64,000 nt of DNA, from the NCBI GenBank assembly GCA_049194865.1, contig JBLZWL010000098.1:1-64000 (forward strand). Direction: 5' to 3'. Shown one piece after another: positions 41,240 through 49,672 of the stretch; the stretch's first letter is position 1; every line of letters begins with the position of its first letter. The DNA is from Myxococcus terminator_A (GTDB lineage Bacteria; Myxococcota; Myxococcia; Myxococcales; Myxococcaceae). Both the position numbers and the translations under genes were made by a program. A model generated the notes under the pieces. The model was not told the origin of the DNA. It did no database searches and saw only the letters and a program-made list of their open reading frames with translations.

Positions 41240-41878
41240 ATGATTGCTTCCCTGCTTGCCGCCACCCTGCTTGCCGCGGCGCCTGGTCCCCTCTCAGTCG
41301 TGAAGTCCGGGAACGCGGATGTGCAGAAGGCCGCCAACGCGCCCGGCGCCACCGTTGAATCCCTCGCCACCGTCGTCGAGAAGTTCGTCGACTTCCAGGA
41401 GCTGGCGAAGCGCGCCCTCGGAGACAAGACGTGGGCCTCGCTCACGCCCGCCCAGCGCAAGGACTTCTCCGAGACGATGACGGGGCTCCTGCGCGCCTCC
41501 TACGCCCAGAAGGCCATCGGCCAGGCCCAGGCCGACGTGAAGTACGGCGAGGAGTCCATCAAGGGCGCCGAGGCCACCGTCAACACGACGCTCACCCTCA
41601 AGAAGGACCAGATTCCCGTCGACTACCGCCTCTACAAGACGACGGGCGCGAAGAGCGACTGGCGCATCTACGACGTCGTCACCGACGAGGTGTCCCTCGT
41701 GGACACGTACAAGGGCCAGTTCCAGAAGCTGCTGAGCACCAAGGGCTTCGACGGCCTGCTCTCCACCTTGAAGACCAAGCGGGCTCAGTTGGAAAAGGAG
41801 AACGCCGCCAACTCCGCCAAGGGTGCCTCCGGAGCAGCGGGCTCGGCGACGGGCGGCTCGGCCGGCCCGACGAAGTGA
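41240..41878 (+). CDS. mlaC: MlaC/Ttg2D-family phospholipid-binding protein
   Basis: 212 residues. A signal peptide (IASLLAATLLAAAPG) precedes a domain with the MlaC core: VDFQELAKRALGDKTWASLTPAQRKDFSETM and later IPVDYRLYKTTGAKSDWRIYDVVTDEVSLVDTYKGQF. It should carry phospholipids across the periplasm for an MlaFED machine, which here is 25 kb away. The C-terminal ~25 residues are Ser/Gly/Ala-rich. It follows the TolC-like gene by 54 bases. Confidence 0.93.
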   Translation: MIASLLAATLLAAAPGPLSVVKSGNADVQKAANAPGATVESLATVVEKFVDFQELAKRALGDKTWASLTPAQRKDFSETMTGLLRASYAQKAIGQAQADVKYGEESIKGAEATVNTTLTLKKDQIPVDYRLYKTTGAKSDWRIYDVVTDEVSLVDTYKGQFQKLLSTKGFDGLLSTLKTKRAQLEKENAANSAKGASGAAGSATGGSAGPTK

Positions 41879-41911
41879 GCTGAGTCGGACCTCGCATCAC
41901 CCGAGACACTT

Positions 41912-41942
41912 CGAGGCCGGGGCTCCCATGCGAGGGGCCTCG
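41912..41942. terminator. Hairpin between convergent genes
   Basis: CGAGGCC (41912-41918) pairs with GGCCTCG (41936-41942). It may end both the mlaC transcript and the sphingolipid operon that converges on it. Confidence 0.4.
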
Positions 41943-41954
41943 GCCTTCGTCATT

Positions 41955-42956
41955 TCAGGTGCGCGCGAGCTGCTGGTACGACGCGAGCGTCCCGACGAGT
42001 CCCTGGGCCAGGGAGATGGTGGGCAGGAAGCCCAGCTCGCGAGAGGCGCGCTCGGTGCTGCAGGTCCACGCGGCGCAGGTCATCTCCCGCACCTTGTCGC
42101 GGTTGAGGATGGGGGTGATTCCGCGCAGCCGGGCGATGACCTCGGAGCCCAGGCCAATCATGTAGCCCACGCTGTCGGGCACCGGCAGCACGGTGGGCGC
42201 CTTGCGTCCCAGGGCCTGGGCCACCGCGGCGCACAGCTCCTCCCAGGTGTACTCGACGCCGTCGGACACGGTGTACACGCCGCGCGCCGGGTCCGCCTTG
42301 TCCAGCGTGGGGCCTCGCTCGGCCGCCGCGAGCAGCGCGGTGTTCAGGTCATCCACGTGGATGAGCGAGTAGCGCTTGGGCCCGAAGCCGCTCTTGAGCG
42401 CCAGCCCTCGCTCCGCCATGGGAATCACGGAGGGGATGAACTCCACGTCACCCGGGCCGTAGACCATGGGAGGCCGGACGATGACGGAGGGCACCCGGTC
42501 CGCCAGCTCGCGCACGGCGTCCTCGCCGCCCAGCTTGCTGCGGCCATAGATGGAGACGGGCGCCGGAGGGTCTTCCTCACGGCGCGGGCGCTCGGGCGTG
42601 GACGGCCCCGCGGCGGCCAGCGACGAGCAGTAGACGAGCCGGGGAGGGCGGGGGAGCGACGCCATGGCCTCCGCGACGCGGCGGGTGCCATTCGCGTTGC
42701 CCTCGAAGTAGCCCGCGGGCTCCCGGGCCTTGGTGACGCCGGCCAGGTGCAGGACGCAGTCGACGTCGCGCACGGCCTCGGCCAGCCCCTCTCCCGTCGT
42801 CAAATCTCCCACGGCGAACTTCGCGCCGAGCGCCGCGAGCGCATCGCGACGAGAGCTTTGGCGCACAAGCGCGGTGAGCGAGTCACCTCGCTCGACGATA
42901 CGGCTCGCGAGCCGCTGGCCGATGAAGCCAGTGCCACCGGTGAGGAGGAAGCGCAC
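41955..42956 (-). CDS. NAD-dependent epimerase/dehydratase, CerR-like (ceramide reductase candidate)
   Basis: 333 residues. Extended SDR fold: GGTGFIGQRLA (8-18) binds NAD(P), then a Ser/Tyr/Lys-type catalytic region (YGRSKLGGE, about 155-163). It ends a minus-strand operon with a GNAT protein and a serine palmitoyltransferase-like enzyme. In Caulobacter that trio makes ceramide: Spt, the GNAT-fold bCerS and an NAD-epimerase-type reductase (CerR). By analogy this gene would reduce the 3-keto group of the lipid. The family alone could be any sugar or isoprenoid epimerase, so the role rests on context. Confidence 0.85.
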   Translation of the reverse strand: MRFLLTGGTGFIGQRLASRIVERGDSLTALVRQSSRRDALAALGAKFAVGDLTTGEGLAEAVRDVDCVLHLAGVTKAREPAGYFEGNANGTRRVAEAMASLPRPPRLVYCSSLAAAGPSTPERPRREEDPPAPVSIYGRSKLGGEDAVRELADRVPSVIVRPPMVYGPGDVEFIPSVIPMAERGLALKSGFGPKRYSLIHVDDLNTALLAAAERGPTLDKADPARGVYTVSDGVEYTWEELCAAVAQALGRKAPTVLPVPDSVGYMIGLGSEVIARLRGITPILNRDKVREMTCAAWTCSTERASRELGFLPTISLAQGLVGTLASYQQLART

Positions 42957-42977
42957 GTGGAGACTCCAGGAGGAGGG

Positions 42978-44159
42978 TTACAGCGGGCGCTGGTAGATAC
43001 GGTACGCCTTGGAGCGCTGGCCGCCCATCGACTCGATGGCGCGGTTGACGAGGTGGTTGTCCTCGAGCGTCCAGGAGATCTCTCCACCGGAGTACCCGAG
43101 CCGGTGCGCGGTGCGCAGCGTGTCCAGGTACAGGATGGCGTCCAGCCCTCGGCGTCGGTAGCCCTCCTTGATTCCGAGGGTGATGAGCCGCAGGCGGCGG
43201 ATGCTTCGCGAGGCGAGCGCCAGCTTCACCAGGCCGATGGGCAGGCCGAACGTCGTCAGGCGCCCGTTGGCGGCCTTGAGCGCGTGGTTGGCGTCCGGCA
43301 GCGTCATGGAGAAGGCAACAGGCTCGCCCTTCACCTCGGCGATGAGCACCAGCTCCGGCCGGACGATGGTCTTCATGTCCTTGGCCAGGTGGTCGAACTC
43401 CCGGTCCGTGAAGGGCACGAAGCCCCAGTTCTTCTCCCAGGCCGAGTTGTAGATGTCGCGGATGCGATCGACTTCGTTGGCGAAGTCCTTGAGGTTCACC
43501 GCGCGCACCGTGATTCCCTCGCGCTGGCGCATCTTCTCCGCGATGCGCACCACCTTCTCCGGCGGCTCCGCGGACGCTGACAGCTCGTAGGCGAACAGGT
43601 CCTTCGCCTTCACCAGCCCGCACGCCTCCAGCAGCGTGGCGTAGTAGGGCGGGTTGTACGGCATCATGACGGCCGGCGGCGCGTCGTGCCCCTCGATGAG
43701 CAGGCCCCAGTCCTGGTTGGACGAGAAGTTGGCCGGCCCGAGCATGGAGTCCAGCCCGCGCTGCTTCAGCCACGCCCCCGCCGCGTCCAGTAGCAGCCGC
43801 GCGACGCCCGCGTCATTCACGCACTCGAAGAGGCCGAAGAAGCCCTCCTTGGTGCCGTGGATCTCCTGGTGGCGCGGGTTGCGGATGGCGGCGATGCGGC
43901 CCACCACCTCCTGGCCCCTCCGGGCGAGGAACAGCTCCACCTCGCCGTACTCGAAGAAGGGGTTCTTCTTCGTGTCCAGGAAGTCCTTGCGCTCCATCTC
44001 CAGCGGCGGAACCCAGTTCGGATCACCCGCGTACAGCGAGGAAGGGAAGCGGATGAACGTCATCCGCGCCGAGGCACCCCGCACGGGCGTCACCAGGACG
44101 TCCGAGGGAAGGGGAGGGAGGACAGGCTGCGTCGCGGGCTGCTCGGCGGGGAGGGCCAT
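42978..44159 (-). CDS. GNAT-fold acyltransferase, bacterial ceramide synthase candidate
   Basis: 393 residues. The N-terminal part opens with PVRGASARMTFIRFPSSLYAGDPNWVPPLE and has the FFEYGEVELFLARRGQEVVGRIAAIRN strands of a large GNAT acyltransferase, with a GIKEGYRRRGLDAILYLD acyl-CoA-binding-type loop near residue 330. It is of the length and look of the GNAT proteins that act as ceramide synthase (bCerS) in Caulobacter. Placed 21 bases from the CerR-like gene and 6 bases from the Spt-like gene, it probably N-acylates the sphingoid base. Without context it would only be an acyltransferase. Confidence 0.8.
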   Translation of the reverse strand: MALPAEQPATQPVLPPLPSDVLVTPVRGASARMTFIRFPSSLYAGDPNWVPPLEMERKDFLDTKKNPFFEYGEVELFLARRGQEVVGRIAAIRNPRHQEIHGTKEGFFGLFECVNDAGVARLLLDAAGAWLKQRGLDSMLGPANFSSNQDWGLLIEGHDAPPAVMMPYNPPYYATLLEACGLVKAKDLFAYELSASAEPPEKVVRIAEKMRQREGITVRAVNLKDFANEVDRIRDIYNSAWEKNWGFVPFTDREFDHLAKDMKTIVRPELVLIAEVKGEPVAFSMTLPDANHALKAANGRLTTFGLPIGLVKLALASRSIRRLRLITLGIKEGYRRRGLDAILYLDTLRTAHRLGYSGGEISWTLEDNHLVNRAIESMGGQRSKAYRIYQRPL

Positions 44160-44165
44160 GGTGGA

Positions 44166-45713
44166 TCAGGACCTCTCGGCGGGGTTGCCGTCGGTGCCGT
44201 TGCGCATGAAGAAGTGGGCGCCCTTCTCCAGGAGGAGGCCGGGCAGCGTGCCGCGCTTCTCCCACAGCTTCATGGGCGCGGAGCGGAGCTGACGCAGGTC
44301 CTCCGGCTGGAGGTTGGCCGCGCGCCAGGTGAGCTGCTCCACCGCGTCGAAGATCTTCCCGGCCACCTCGCGCGACGACATGCGCTGGAGCTGCTCCAGG
44401 GTGATGCCACCCTTGTCCGCGAGCAGTCCGGCGGAGCCCGCCGCCCACTTCTCGCTCGCCTTGTTGGAGCGCACGGACGTGCCCGGGCGGGCGATCTGCA
44501 CCGGCTCGTACACCGAGGGGCGCGTCTCCGGAATCACGCCCAGCTTGCGGCCGATGGTCTCGAAGGTGTCCAGCACCCGATCCAACTGCGCGTCGGTGTG
44601 CGTGGCCATGTACGAGGTGCGGATGAGCGCGTGGCCCGCCTCCACCGCCGGCGGAATCACCGGGTTGGCGAAGACGCCCGCCTCGTGCAGCGCGCGCCAG
44701 AAGCGGAAACACTTCACCTGGTCGCCGATGTGCACCGGAACCACGGGCGACACCGAGACGCCGGTGTCAAAGCCCATGGCGCGGAAGCCGTTGTGCATCT
44801 TCTCCGCGATGTCCAGGAGGCGCGCACGGCGCTGCGGCTCCGCCTCGATGATCTCCAGCGCCTTGAGCGCCGAGGCGATGGACGCCGGCGTCATGGACGC
44901 GGAGAAGATGACCGAGCGGGACTTGTGACGGATGTAGTTGATGACGTCGAACGGACCGGACAGCACGCCGCCCAGCGACGCGAAGCTCTTGGAGAACGTC
45001 CCCATGACGAGGTCCGTCTCCTTCTCCAGGCCGAAGTACTCCGAGGTGCCCCGGCCCTTCTCGCCCAGCACGCCCATCGCGTGCGCGTCATCCGTCATCA
45101 CCCGGGCGTTGTACTGCTTCGCCAGCTCGGTGATGCGCGGCAGGTTGCAGACGTCTCCCTCCATGGAGAAGACGCCGTCGGTGATGATGATCTTCCCCGC
45201 GTTCGGATCCGCCTGGGACAGGAGCTGCTCCAGGTGGTCCATGTCGTTGTGGCGGAACTTGCGCTCGGTGGCGAAGGACAGACGGATGCCGTCCACCAGC
45301 GACGCGTGGTTCTGCCGGTCGCTGAAGACGATGTCGTGCCGGCCGAGGATCGACGCCAGCGCCAGGTTCGTCTGGAAGCCCGTGGAGATGACCAGCGCCG
45401 ACTCGCGGTTGAGGAACTTCGCCAGCCGTCCCTCCAACTCCTCATGCAGCGCCAGCGTGCCGTTCAACAGTCGCGAGCCCGAGCACGTCGTACCGAACTT
45501 CTCCGTCGCCTTGATCGCCGCTTCCTTCACGCGCGGATCCGCGGACAGACCGAGGTAGTTGTTGGAACCGACCATGATCACCCGCTTGCCCTCGATCTCC
45601 ACTTCCGTGGCGCCGTGCGACGCCTCGATGACGCGGAAATAGGGGTAGAGGCCGGTGGCCTTCGCGATGCGGTAGTCCTTCCAGTTGCTGCACTTGTCGA
45701 AGACGTCGCTCAT
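44166..45713 (-). CDS. Serine palmitoyltransferase-like alpha-oxoamine synthase
   Basis: 515 residues from the ATG at 45713. PLP-dependent alpha-oxoamine synthase: VGSNNYLGLSADPRV, ARVMTDDAHAMGVLGEKGRGTSEYFG and the Schiff-base Lys in MGTFSKSFASLGG. The SKSFASLGG form is that of serine palmitoyltransferase rather than BioF or KBL (which read GK). It joins serine with a fatty acyl thioester to 3-ketosphinganine. It is ~100 residues longer than typical SPT; the extra C-terminal part (about 400-515) is helical and unassigned. It heads the operon with the GNAT and CerR-like genes (6- and 21-base gaps). Confidence 0.9.
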   Translation of the reverse strand: MSDVFDKCSNWKDYRIAKATGLYPYFRVIEASHGATEVEIEGKRVIMVGSNNYLGLSADPRVKEAAIKATEKFGTTCSGSRLLNGTLALHEELEGRLAKFLNRESALVISTGFQTNLALASILGRHDIVFSDRQNHASLVDGIRLSFATERKFRHNDMDHLEQLLSQADPNAGKIIITDGVFSMEGDVCNLPRITELAKQYNARVMTDDAHAMGVLGEKGRGTSEYFGLEKETDLVMGTFSKSFASLGGVLSGPFDVINYIRHKSRSVIFSASMTPASIASALKALEIIEAEPQRRARLLDIAEKMHNGFRAMGFDTGVSVSPVVPVHIGDQVKCFRFWRALHEAGVFANPVIPPAVEAGHALIRTSYMATHTDAQLDRVLDTFETIGRKLGVIPETRPSVYEPVQIARPGTSVRSNKASEKWAAGSAGLLADKGGITLEQLQRMSSREVAGKIFDAVEQLTWRAANLQPEDLRQLRSAPMKLWEKRGTLPGLLLEKGAHFFMRNGTDGNPAERS

Positions 45714-46145
45714 GGTGTTCTGTGGTCTTTCTGTATGTCTGCGTCGGGGGAGGGTTTGTCGCCTGTCAGGCGGATACGAACTCCGGTCGCCGCTCACCAT
45801 GCAGGGCTCATTCCGAGCCGGGGGCAACCTTGCGTCCGTCGACCTCCCTCGGGGGACGCGGGGCGGTGAATAAAGAGGCCGAGGGACAGTGTCAAGGCGC
45901 GGACTGTCGCTTGAGTCCCATGCGAGAGTCCCTTTGAGGTCCATGCCTTGACAGCACCATCGCTTTGGTGGCACCCCGCCGCTCCACACCGTCTTCCAGT
46001 GGATAATGGAAAGCACCGTGTGTACTCGGCCGCACGTCCGGCGGCACCTGAATGACGGGCGGAAGGCTTTCCTGCGGCCCGTTGTTTGCGGGGGCCAAGA
46101 GTGGCCGGGAATTTGCTATGCCCGGCCTTCATCGAGGAGTGGACG
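45714..46145. other. 432-base divergent promoter region
   Basis: Between the Spt-like gene (minus) and the MMPL gene (plus), so it must hold promoters for both. No clear sigma-70 or sigma-54 site was recognised. TTCCAGTGGATAATGGAA near 45990 is a short palindrome that could be an operator. No RNA gene or convincing small ORF seen. Confidence 0.45.
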
Positions 46146-48662
46146 GTGGCCAGGTCTCTGCGGCAACGGTGGTTCGAGGGGTTCATCCAGACGGCGGTCT
46201 CCCGGCCCTGGTACGTGCTGCTGATCTGCGCATTGCTGGCCGCCGGGGGTATGGCACTGGCGTCGCGGTTGGAGTTTCGTGGCTCATTCGTGGAGCTGCT
46301 CCCGCAGGGTGCCCGTGAAGTCCAGGACCTGACACGCGTGTCGCAGAAGGCGGGTGGGGACGGGTACCTGGTCATCGTCGCGAAGGGAGACACGCCGGAG
46401 CGGCTGAAGGCTTACGCGAGCGAGCTGAAATCGCGGCTGGAGGCGCTGCCGGAGGTCCGCTACGTCGAGCACAACTACGACGTGGAGTTCTTCCGCCGTC
46501 ACGGGCTGCTCTTGCTGCCCGCGGAGAAGCTGGTGGAGCTGCGCACGGAGCTGGCGGCGCGGGTGCGCTACGAGCGGCAGCAGGCCAATCCCTTCTACAT
46601 CGACCTGGGGGCCACGCCTCCGCCGCCCACGTTCGAGGAGATTGCCCGCAAGCACTCGCCCAACGCGCCGGTGAACGAGTACCTGGCCAACGCGGACGGG
46701 ACCGAGGTCTACCTCATGCTCAAGCCCATGGGGACGGCGGGCGATTTGTCCTTCGCGCGCCGCTTCGTGGAGCTGGCCATGGGCACCGGCCGGACGCTGG
46801 CCTCGGAGCGCTTCCCGGACGTGAAGCTGGAGGCCACGGGCAACTTCCAGAACCGAATCGAAGAGGACGCGGTGATGCGCGGTGACTTGTCCCGCGCCGG
46901 CACGCTGTCCGCGCTCATCGCGATAGGGCTCATCCTGCTGGCCACCCGGCGCATCGCCGCGCTGGCCGTCGTCGGAGTGCCCGTCGTCGTCGGCCTGCTG
47001 GTGACGTTCGGCGTCGCGCAGCTCGCCATCGGCCACCTCAACGTGGTGACGGGCTTCCTGGTCGCCATCCTCATCGGCCTGGGCATCGAGTACGGCGTGC
47101 ACCTGTGCATGCGCTACTGGGAGGAGCGGCGGACGCGCTCGGCGCGCGACGCGCTGGCCACGGCGGTGCGCGGCACGTTCAGCGGCGCGCTCACCTCCGC
47201 GGTGACGAACGCGGCGGCCTTCTTCGTGCTGCTCCTGGCCCAGTTCCACGCCTTCAACCAGTTCGGCTTCCTGGCGGGCCTGGGCGTGCTGCTCGCCGTC
47301 TTCGCGGCCTATGCGCTGGGCCCGTCGCTGCTGGCCATCGCGGAGCGGCTGCGCCCCGCGCGCAAGGACAGCGAGCCTGAGTCCACGGAGGTCGTTCAGG
47401 CCGCGGCGGTGGCCCCTCCGACTCCGGCGCGCGAGTGGCGGCGCTGGCCCACGTCGGTCATCGCGCTGATCGCCCTGGCGGTGGTCGGCTTCGCCGCGTT
47501 CTCCGTCTCCATCGCCCCGCGCCTGGGGTTCGAGACGGACATGCGCAAGCTCAAAGGCGACTCGCCAGCTTCGCGGCTGGATGACCACGTCACCGAGCAG
47601 CTCGGGCAGCCGCTCAATCCAGCCATCTTCCTGGTCGATGACCTGACCCAGGCGGCGAAGGTGGAAGAGGTCATCGCGGAGGTGAAGCAGCGCAACGGCG
47701 CCGACTCCGTGTTCCTGCGCACCACGTCCTTGAACGACCTGGTGCCTGGGGACCTGGAGCGCCGGCAGAAGGAGATCTCCGGCATCCGGACGCTGCTCCA
47801 GGGCCTGCCCGAGGCGGCGCGCGAGGACCCGCGCCTGAAGGACTTCGAGCAGATGGTGGAGGCGAAGCCGTATGGCATGGACTCGCTGCCGGCGGAGGTG
47901 CGCCATCGCTTCCTGGCCACCGATGGCCAGGGCACCTTCCTGCTCTTGTTCCCATCGGTGTCCAACTACGACACGGCGGACTTGAAGCGCTGGGCCGCGC
48001 AGATTGACCAAGTGGTGGAGGGCGCGACGGCGCGGGGCGTGGAGCTGTCGGTGCTGGACAGCAACCGCATCGCCGCGCGCATCTTCGCGCTGGTTCAGGG
48101 GGACGGCTCGCTCATCCTCGGCGCCGCGGCGGCGGTGGTGTTCTTCGTCATCCTGCTGAGCCTGCGCAGCCTGAAGCGCGCGCTGCTGGTGACGGGGCCG
48201 CTGTTCCTGGGCATGACGTGCCTGGCGGGCGGCATGTACCTGTTCGACGTGCAGCTCAACTTCATCAACGCCGTGGTGCTGCCGAATCTCCTGGCCATCG
48301 CCGTGGACAACTCCATCCACCTGTATCACCGGTACGAGGAGGAGGGCCCCGGCTCGCTCGGCAAGGTGGTGCGGCACACGGGGCTGGCGGCCGTGGTGGC
48401 CACGCTGTCGAACGCGGCCGGTTACGGCGCGCTGCTCGTGGCCAACCACCAGGGCCTGCGCAGCATCGGACAGATTGCGCTACTTGGGGTCGTGTGCACC
48501 TTTTTGGGGACCACGGTCTTCTTCCCCGCGCTGCTCGCTCTCTTGGAGCGCTGGAAGGAGAGGAAGGGCTCGGTCGTGCGGGAGGGCGCCGTCGTCCGGA
48601 GTCTCGAACTCGACATGGCCGGCCAGAACGCCGCGCCATCGGCGGAGCGGAAATCGGCGTGA
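46146..48662 (+). CDS. MMPL/RND-family exporter (HpnN-like lipid transporter)
   Basis: 838 residues from a GTG with GAGGAG upstream (the frame runs back to 46086). Two RND halves, each with a helix, a periplasmic loop of ~230 residues and five or six helices. The first block has LVAILIGLGIEYGVHLCMRYWEE and the second NLLAIAVDNSIHLYHRYEEEG, the MMPL proton-relay region. It resembles HpnN-type lipid exporters. Divergent from the ceramide genes and overlapping the PAP2 gene (GTGA), it is a candidate for moving sphingolipids to the outer membrane. The substrate is inferred from position only. Confidence 0.87.
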   Translation: MARSLRQRWFEGFIQTAVSRPWYVLLICALLAAGGMALASRLEFRGSFVELLPQGAREVQDLTRVSQKAGGDGYLVIVAKGDTPERLKAYASELKSRLEALPEVRYVEHNYDVEFFRRHGLLLLPAEKLVELRTELAARVRYERQQANPFYIDLGATPPPPTFEEIARKHSPNAPVNEYLANADGTEVYLMLKPMGTAGDLSFARRFVELAMGTGRTLASERFPDVKLEATGNFQNRIEEDAVMRGDLSRAGTLSALIAIGLILLATRRIAALAVVGVPVVVGLLVTFGVAQLAIGHLNVVTGFLVAILIGLGIEYGVHLCMRYWEERRTRSARDALATAVRGTFSGALTSAVTNAAAFFVLLLAQFHAFNQFGFLAGLGVLLAVFAAYALGPSLLAIAERLRPARKDSEPESTEVVQAAAVAPPTPAREWRRWPTSVIALIALAVVGFAAFSVSIAPRLGFETDMRKLKGDSPASRLDDHVTEQLGQPLNPAIFLVDDLTQAAKVEEVIAEVKQRNGADSVFLRTTSLNDLVPGDLERRQKEISGIRTLLQGLPEAAREDPRLKDFEQMVEAKPYGMDSLPAEVRHRFLATDGQGTFLLLFPSVSNYDTADLKRWAAQIDQVVEGATARGVELSVLDSNRIAARIFALVQGDGSLILGAAAAVVFFVILLSLRSLKRALLVTGPLFLGMTCLAGGMYLFDVQLNFINAVVLPNLLAIAVDNSIHLYHRYEEEGPGSLGKVVRHTGLAAVVATLSNAAGYGALLVANHQGLRSIGQIALLGVVCTFLGTTVFFPALLALLERWKERKGSVVREGAVVRSLELDMAGQNAAPSAERKSA

Positions 48663-49633
48663 GTCACGTGACCTTCCAGAGCCTCCGTGGCTCCAGCCCC
48701 GTCAACGGCCCTCGTGATGCGCAGGTCCGGCTGGGGGCGGTGGACCTCATCATCGTGATTGCGTGCTCGCTCGGCGCCCTGGTGCTGCTCGGGCCGGGCA
48801 GGTGGGCGCCGCAAGCCATTCCCAACGCGGGGCTGTTCGCCTCCATGGCCGCAGGTCCGCTGGTGCTGCGGACGCTGGAGTCCTGGTTCCCTCGCCAGCG
48901 CTGGCTGACCGTCATCGCTGACTTCTGGCTGCTGCCCGTGGCGGTGCTGACGCACTCGTGGCTGTCGCCGGTGGTGGACACGCTCAACCCGTTCCTGCGG
49001 GACGCGCAGCTCGTGGCGGCGGACCAGCGCATGTTCGGGCTCCAGCCGGCGGTGGTGCTCTCGCACCTGGTGCCGCCCTGGCTCAACGACGTGCTGATGG
49101 TCTGCTACTACGGCCACTTCGTGTGGCCGCTGGTGCTGGGCATTGGCCTGTACCGCCGCGCGCGCGGGGCCTCGGCGGAGTTCGACGAGTACCTGTTGGG
49201 CCTGGGCCTGCTCTTCATCTTCAACTACTCGGCGTACTCGCTGGTGCCCGCGGTGGGGCCGCGCTACTTCCTCATCGACTCATTCGCCGCGCCCCTGCAG
49301 GGCACGCTGACGCCGATGCTGGACTCCATCATGCGCCGGCCGCTGTTCGGGCGGGACTGCTTCCCGTCGGGCCACACCGGCACCACGCTGGTGGTGCTGT
49401 TCTACTCGTGGCGGTTCTCCCGGAAGCTGTTCTGGGTGATGTTGCTGCCGGGCATCGGCCTCATCGTCGCGACGCTGGCCGGGCGCTTCCACTACGCCAC
49501 GGACCTTCTCTGCGCGGTGCCGCTGGTGATGGTGGTGGTGGGCATGGCCGCGGCCTTGTCCCGAGCCGCTCGTCAGCGCGAGAGCGAGAGGGCCGCGCGT
49601 TCCGTCCCGGTCGACGCTATCTTGCGCCCCTGA
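48659..49633 (+). CDS. PAP2-superfamily membrane phosphotransferase
   Basis: 324 residues from a GTG that overlaps the exporter stop; a GTG at 48668 is an alternative. Six or more membrane helices. The C2 motif reads CFPSGHTGTTL and the C3 motif GRFHYATDLLCA (His-x3-Asp), as in inositol-phosphorylceramide and sphingomyelin synthases; the C1 motif is not obvious. In this context it could attach a phosphate-containing head group to ceramide, or remove one as a lipid phosphatase. It is the second gene of the exporter operon. Confidence 0.82.
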   Translation: MSHVTFQSLRGSSPVNGPRDAQVRLGAVDLIIVIACSLGALVLLGPGRWAPQAIPNAGLFASMAAGPLVLRTLESWFPRQRWLTVIADFWLLPVAVLTHSWLSPVVDTLNPFLRDAQLVAADQRMFGLQPAVVLSHLVPPWLNDVLMVCYYGHFVWPLVLGIGLYRRARGASAEFDEYLLGLGLLFIFNYSAYSLVPAVGPRYFLIDSFAAPLQGTLTPMLDSIMRRPLFGRDCFPSGHTGTTLVVLFYSWRFSRKLFWVMLLPGIGLIVATLAGRFHYATDLLCAVPLVMVVVGMAAALSRAARQRESERAARSVPVDAILRP

Positions 49634-49672
49634 GCCCGGTCCGGCGACTGACGCCGGCCGCCAGGAGCCCCC

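Noticed and set aside
44166..45713. Call of BioF or KBL for the alpha-oxoamine synthase
   Set aside because: The Schiff-base motif is of the serine palmitoyltransferase kind and the neighbours match the ceramide trio, with no biotin or threonine genes near.
46284..48449. 721-residue minus-strand open frame opposite the exporter
   Set aside because: Arg/His/Glu/Gln-rich shadow of the MMPL gene.
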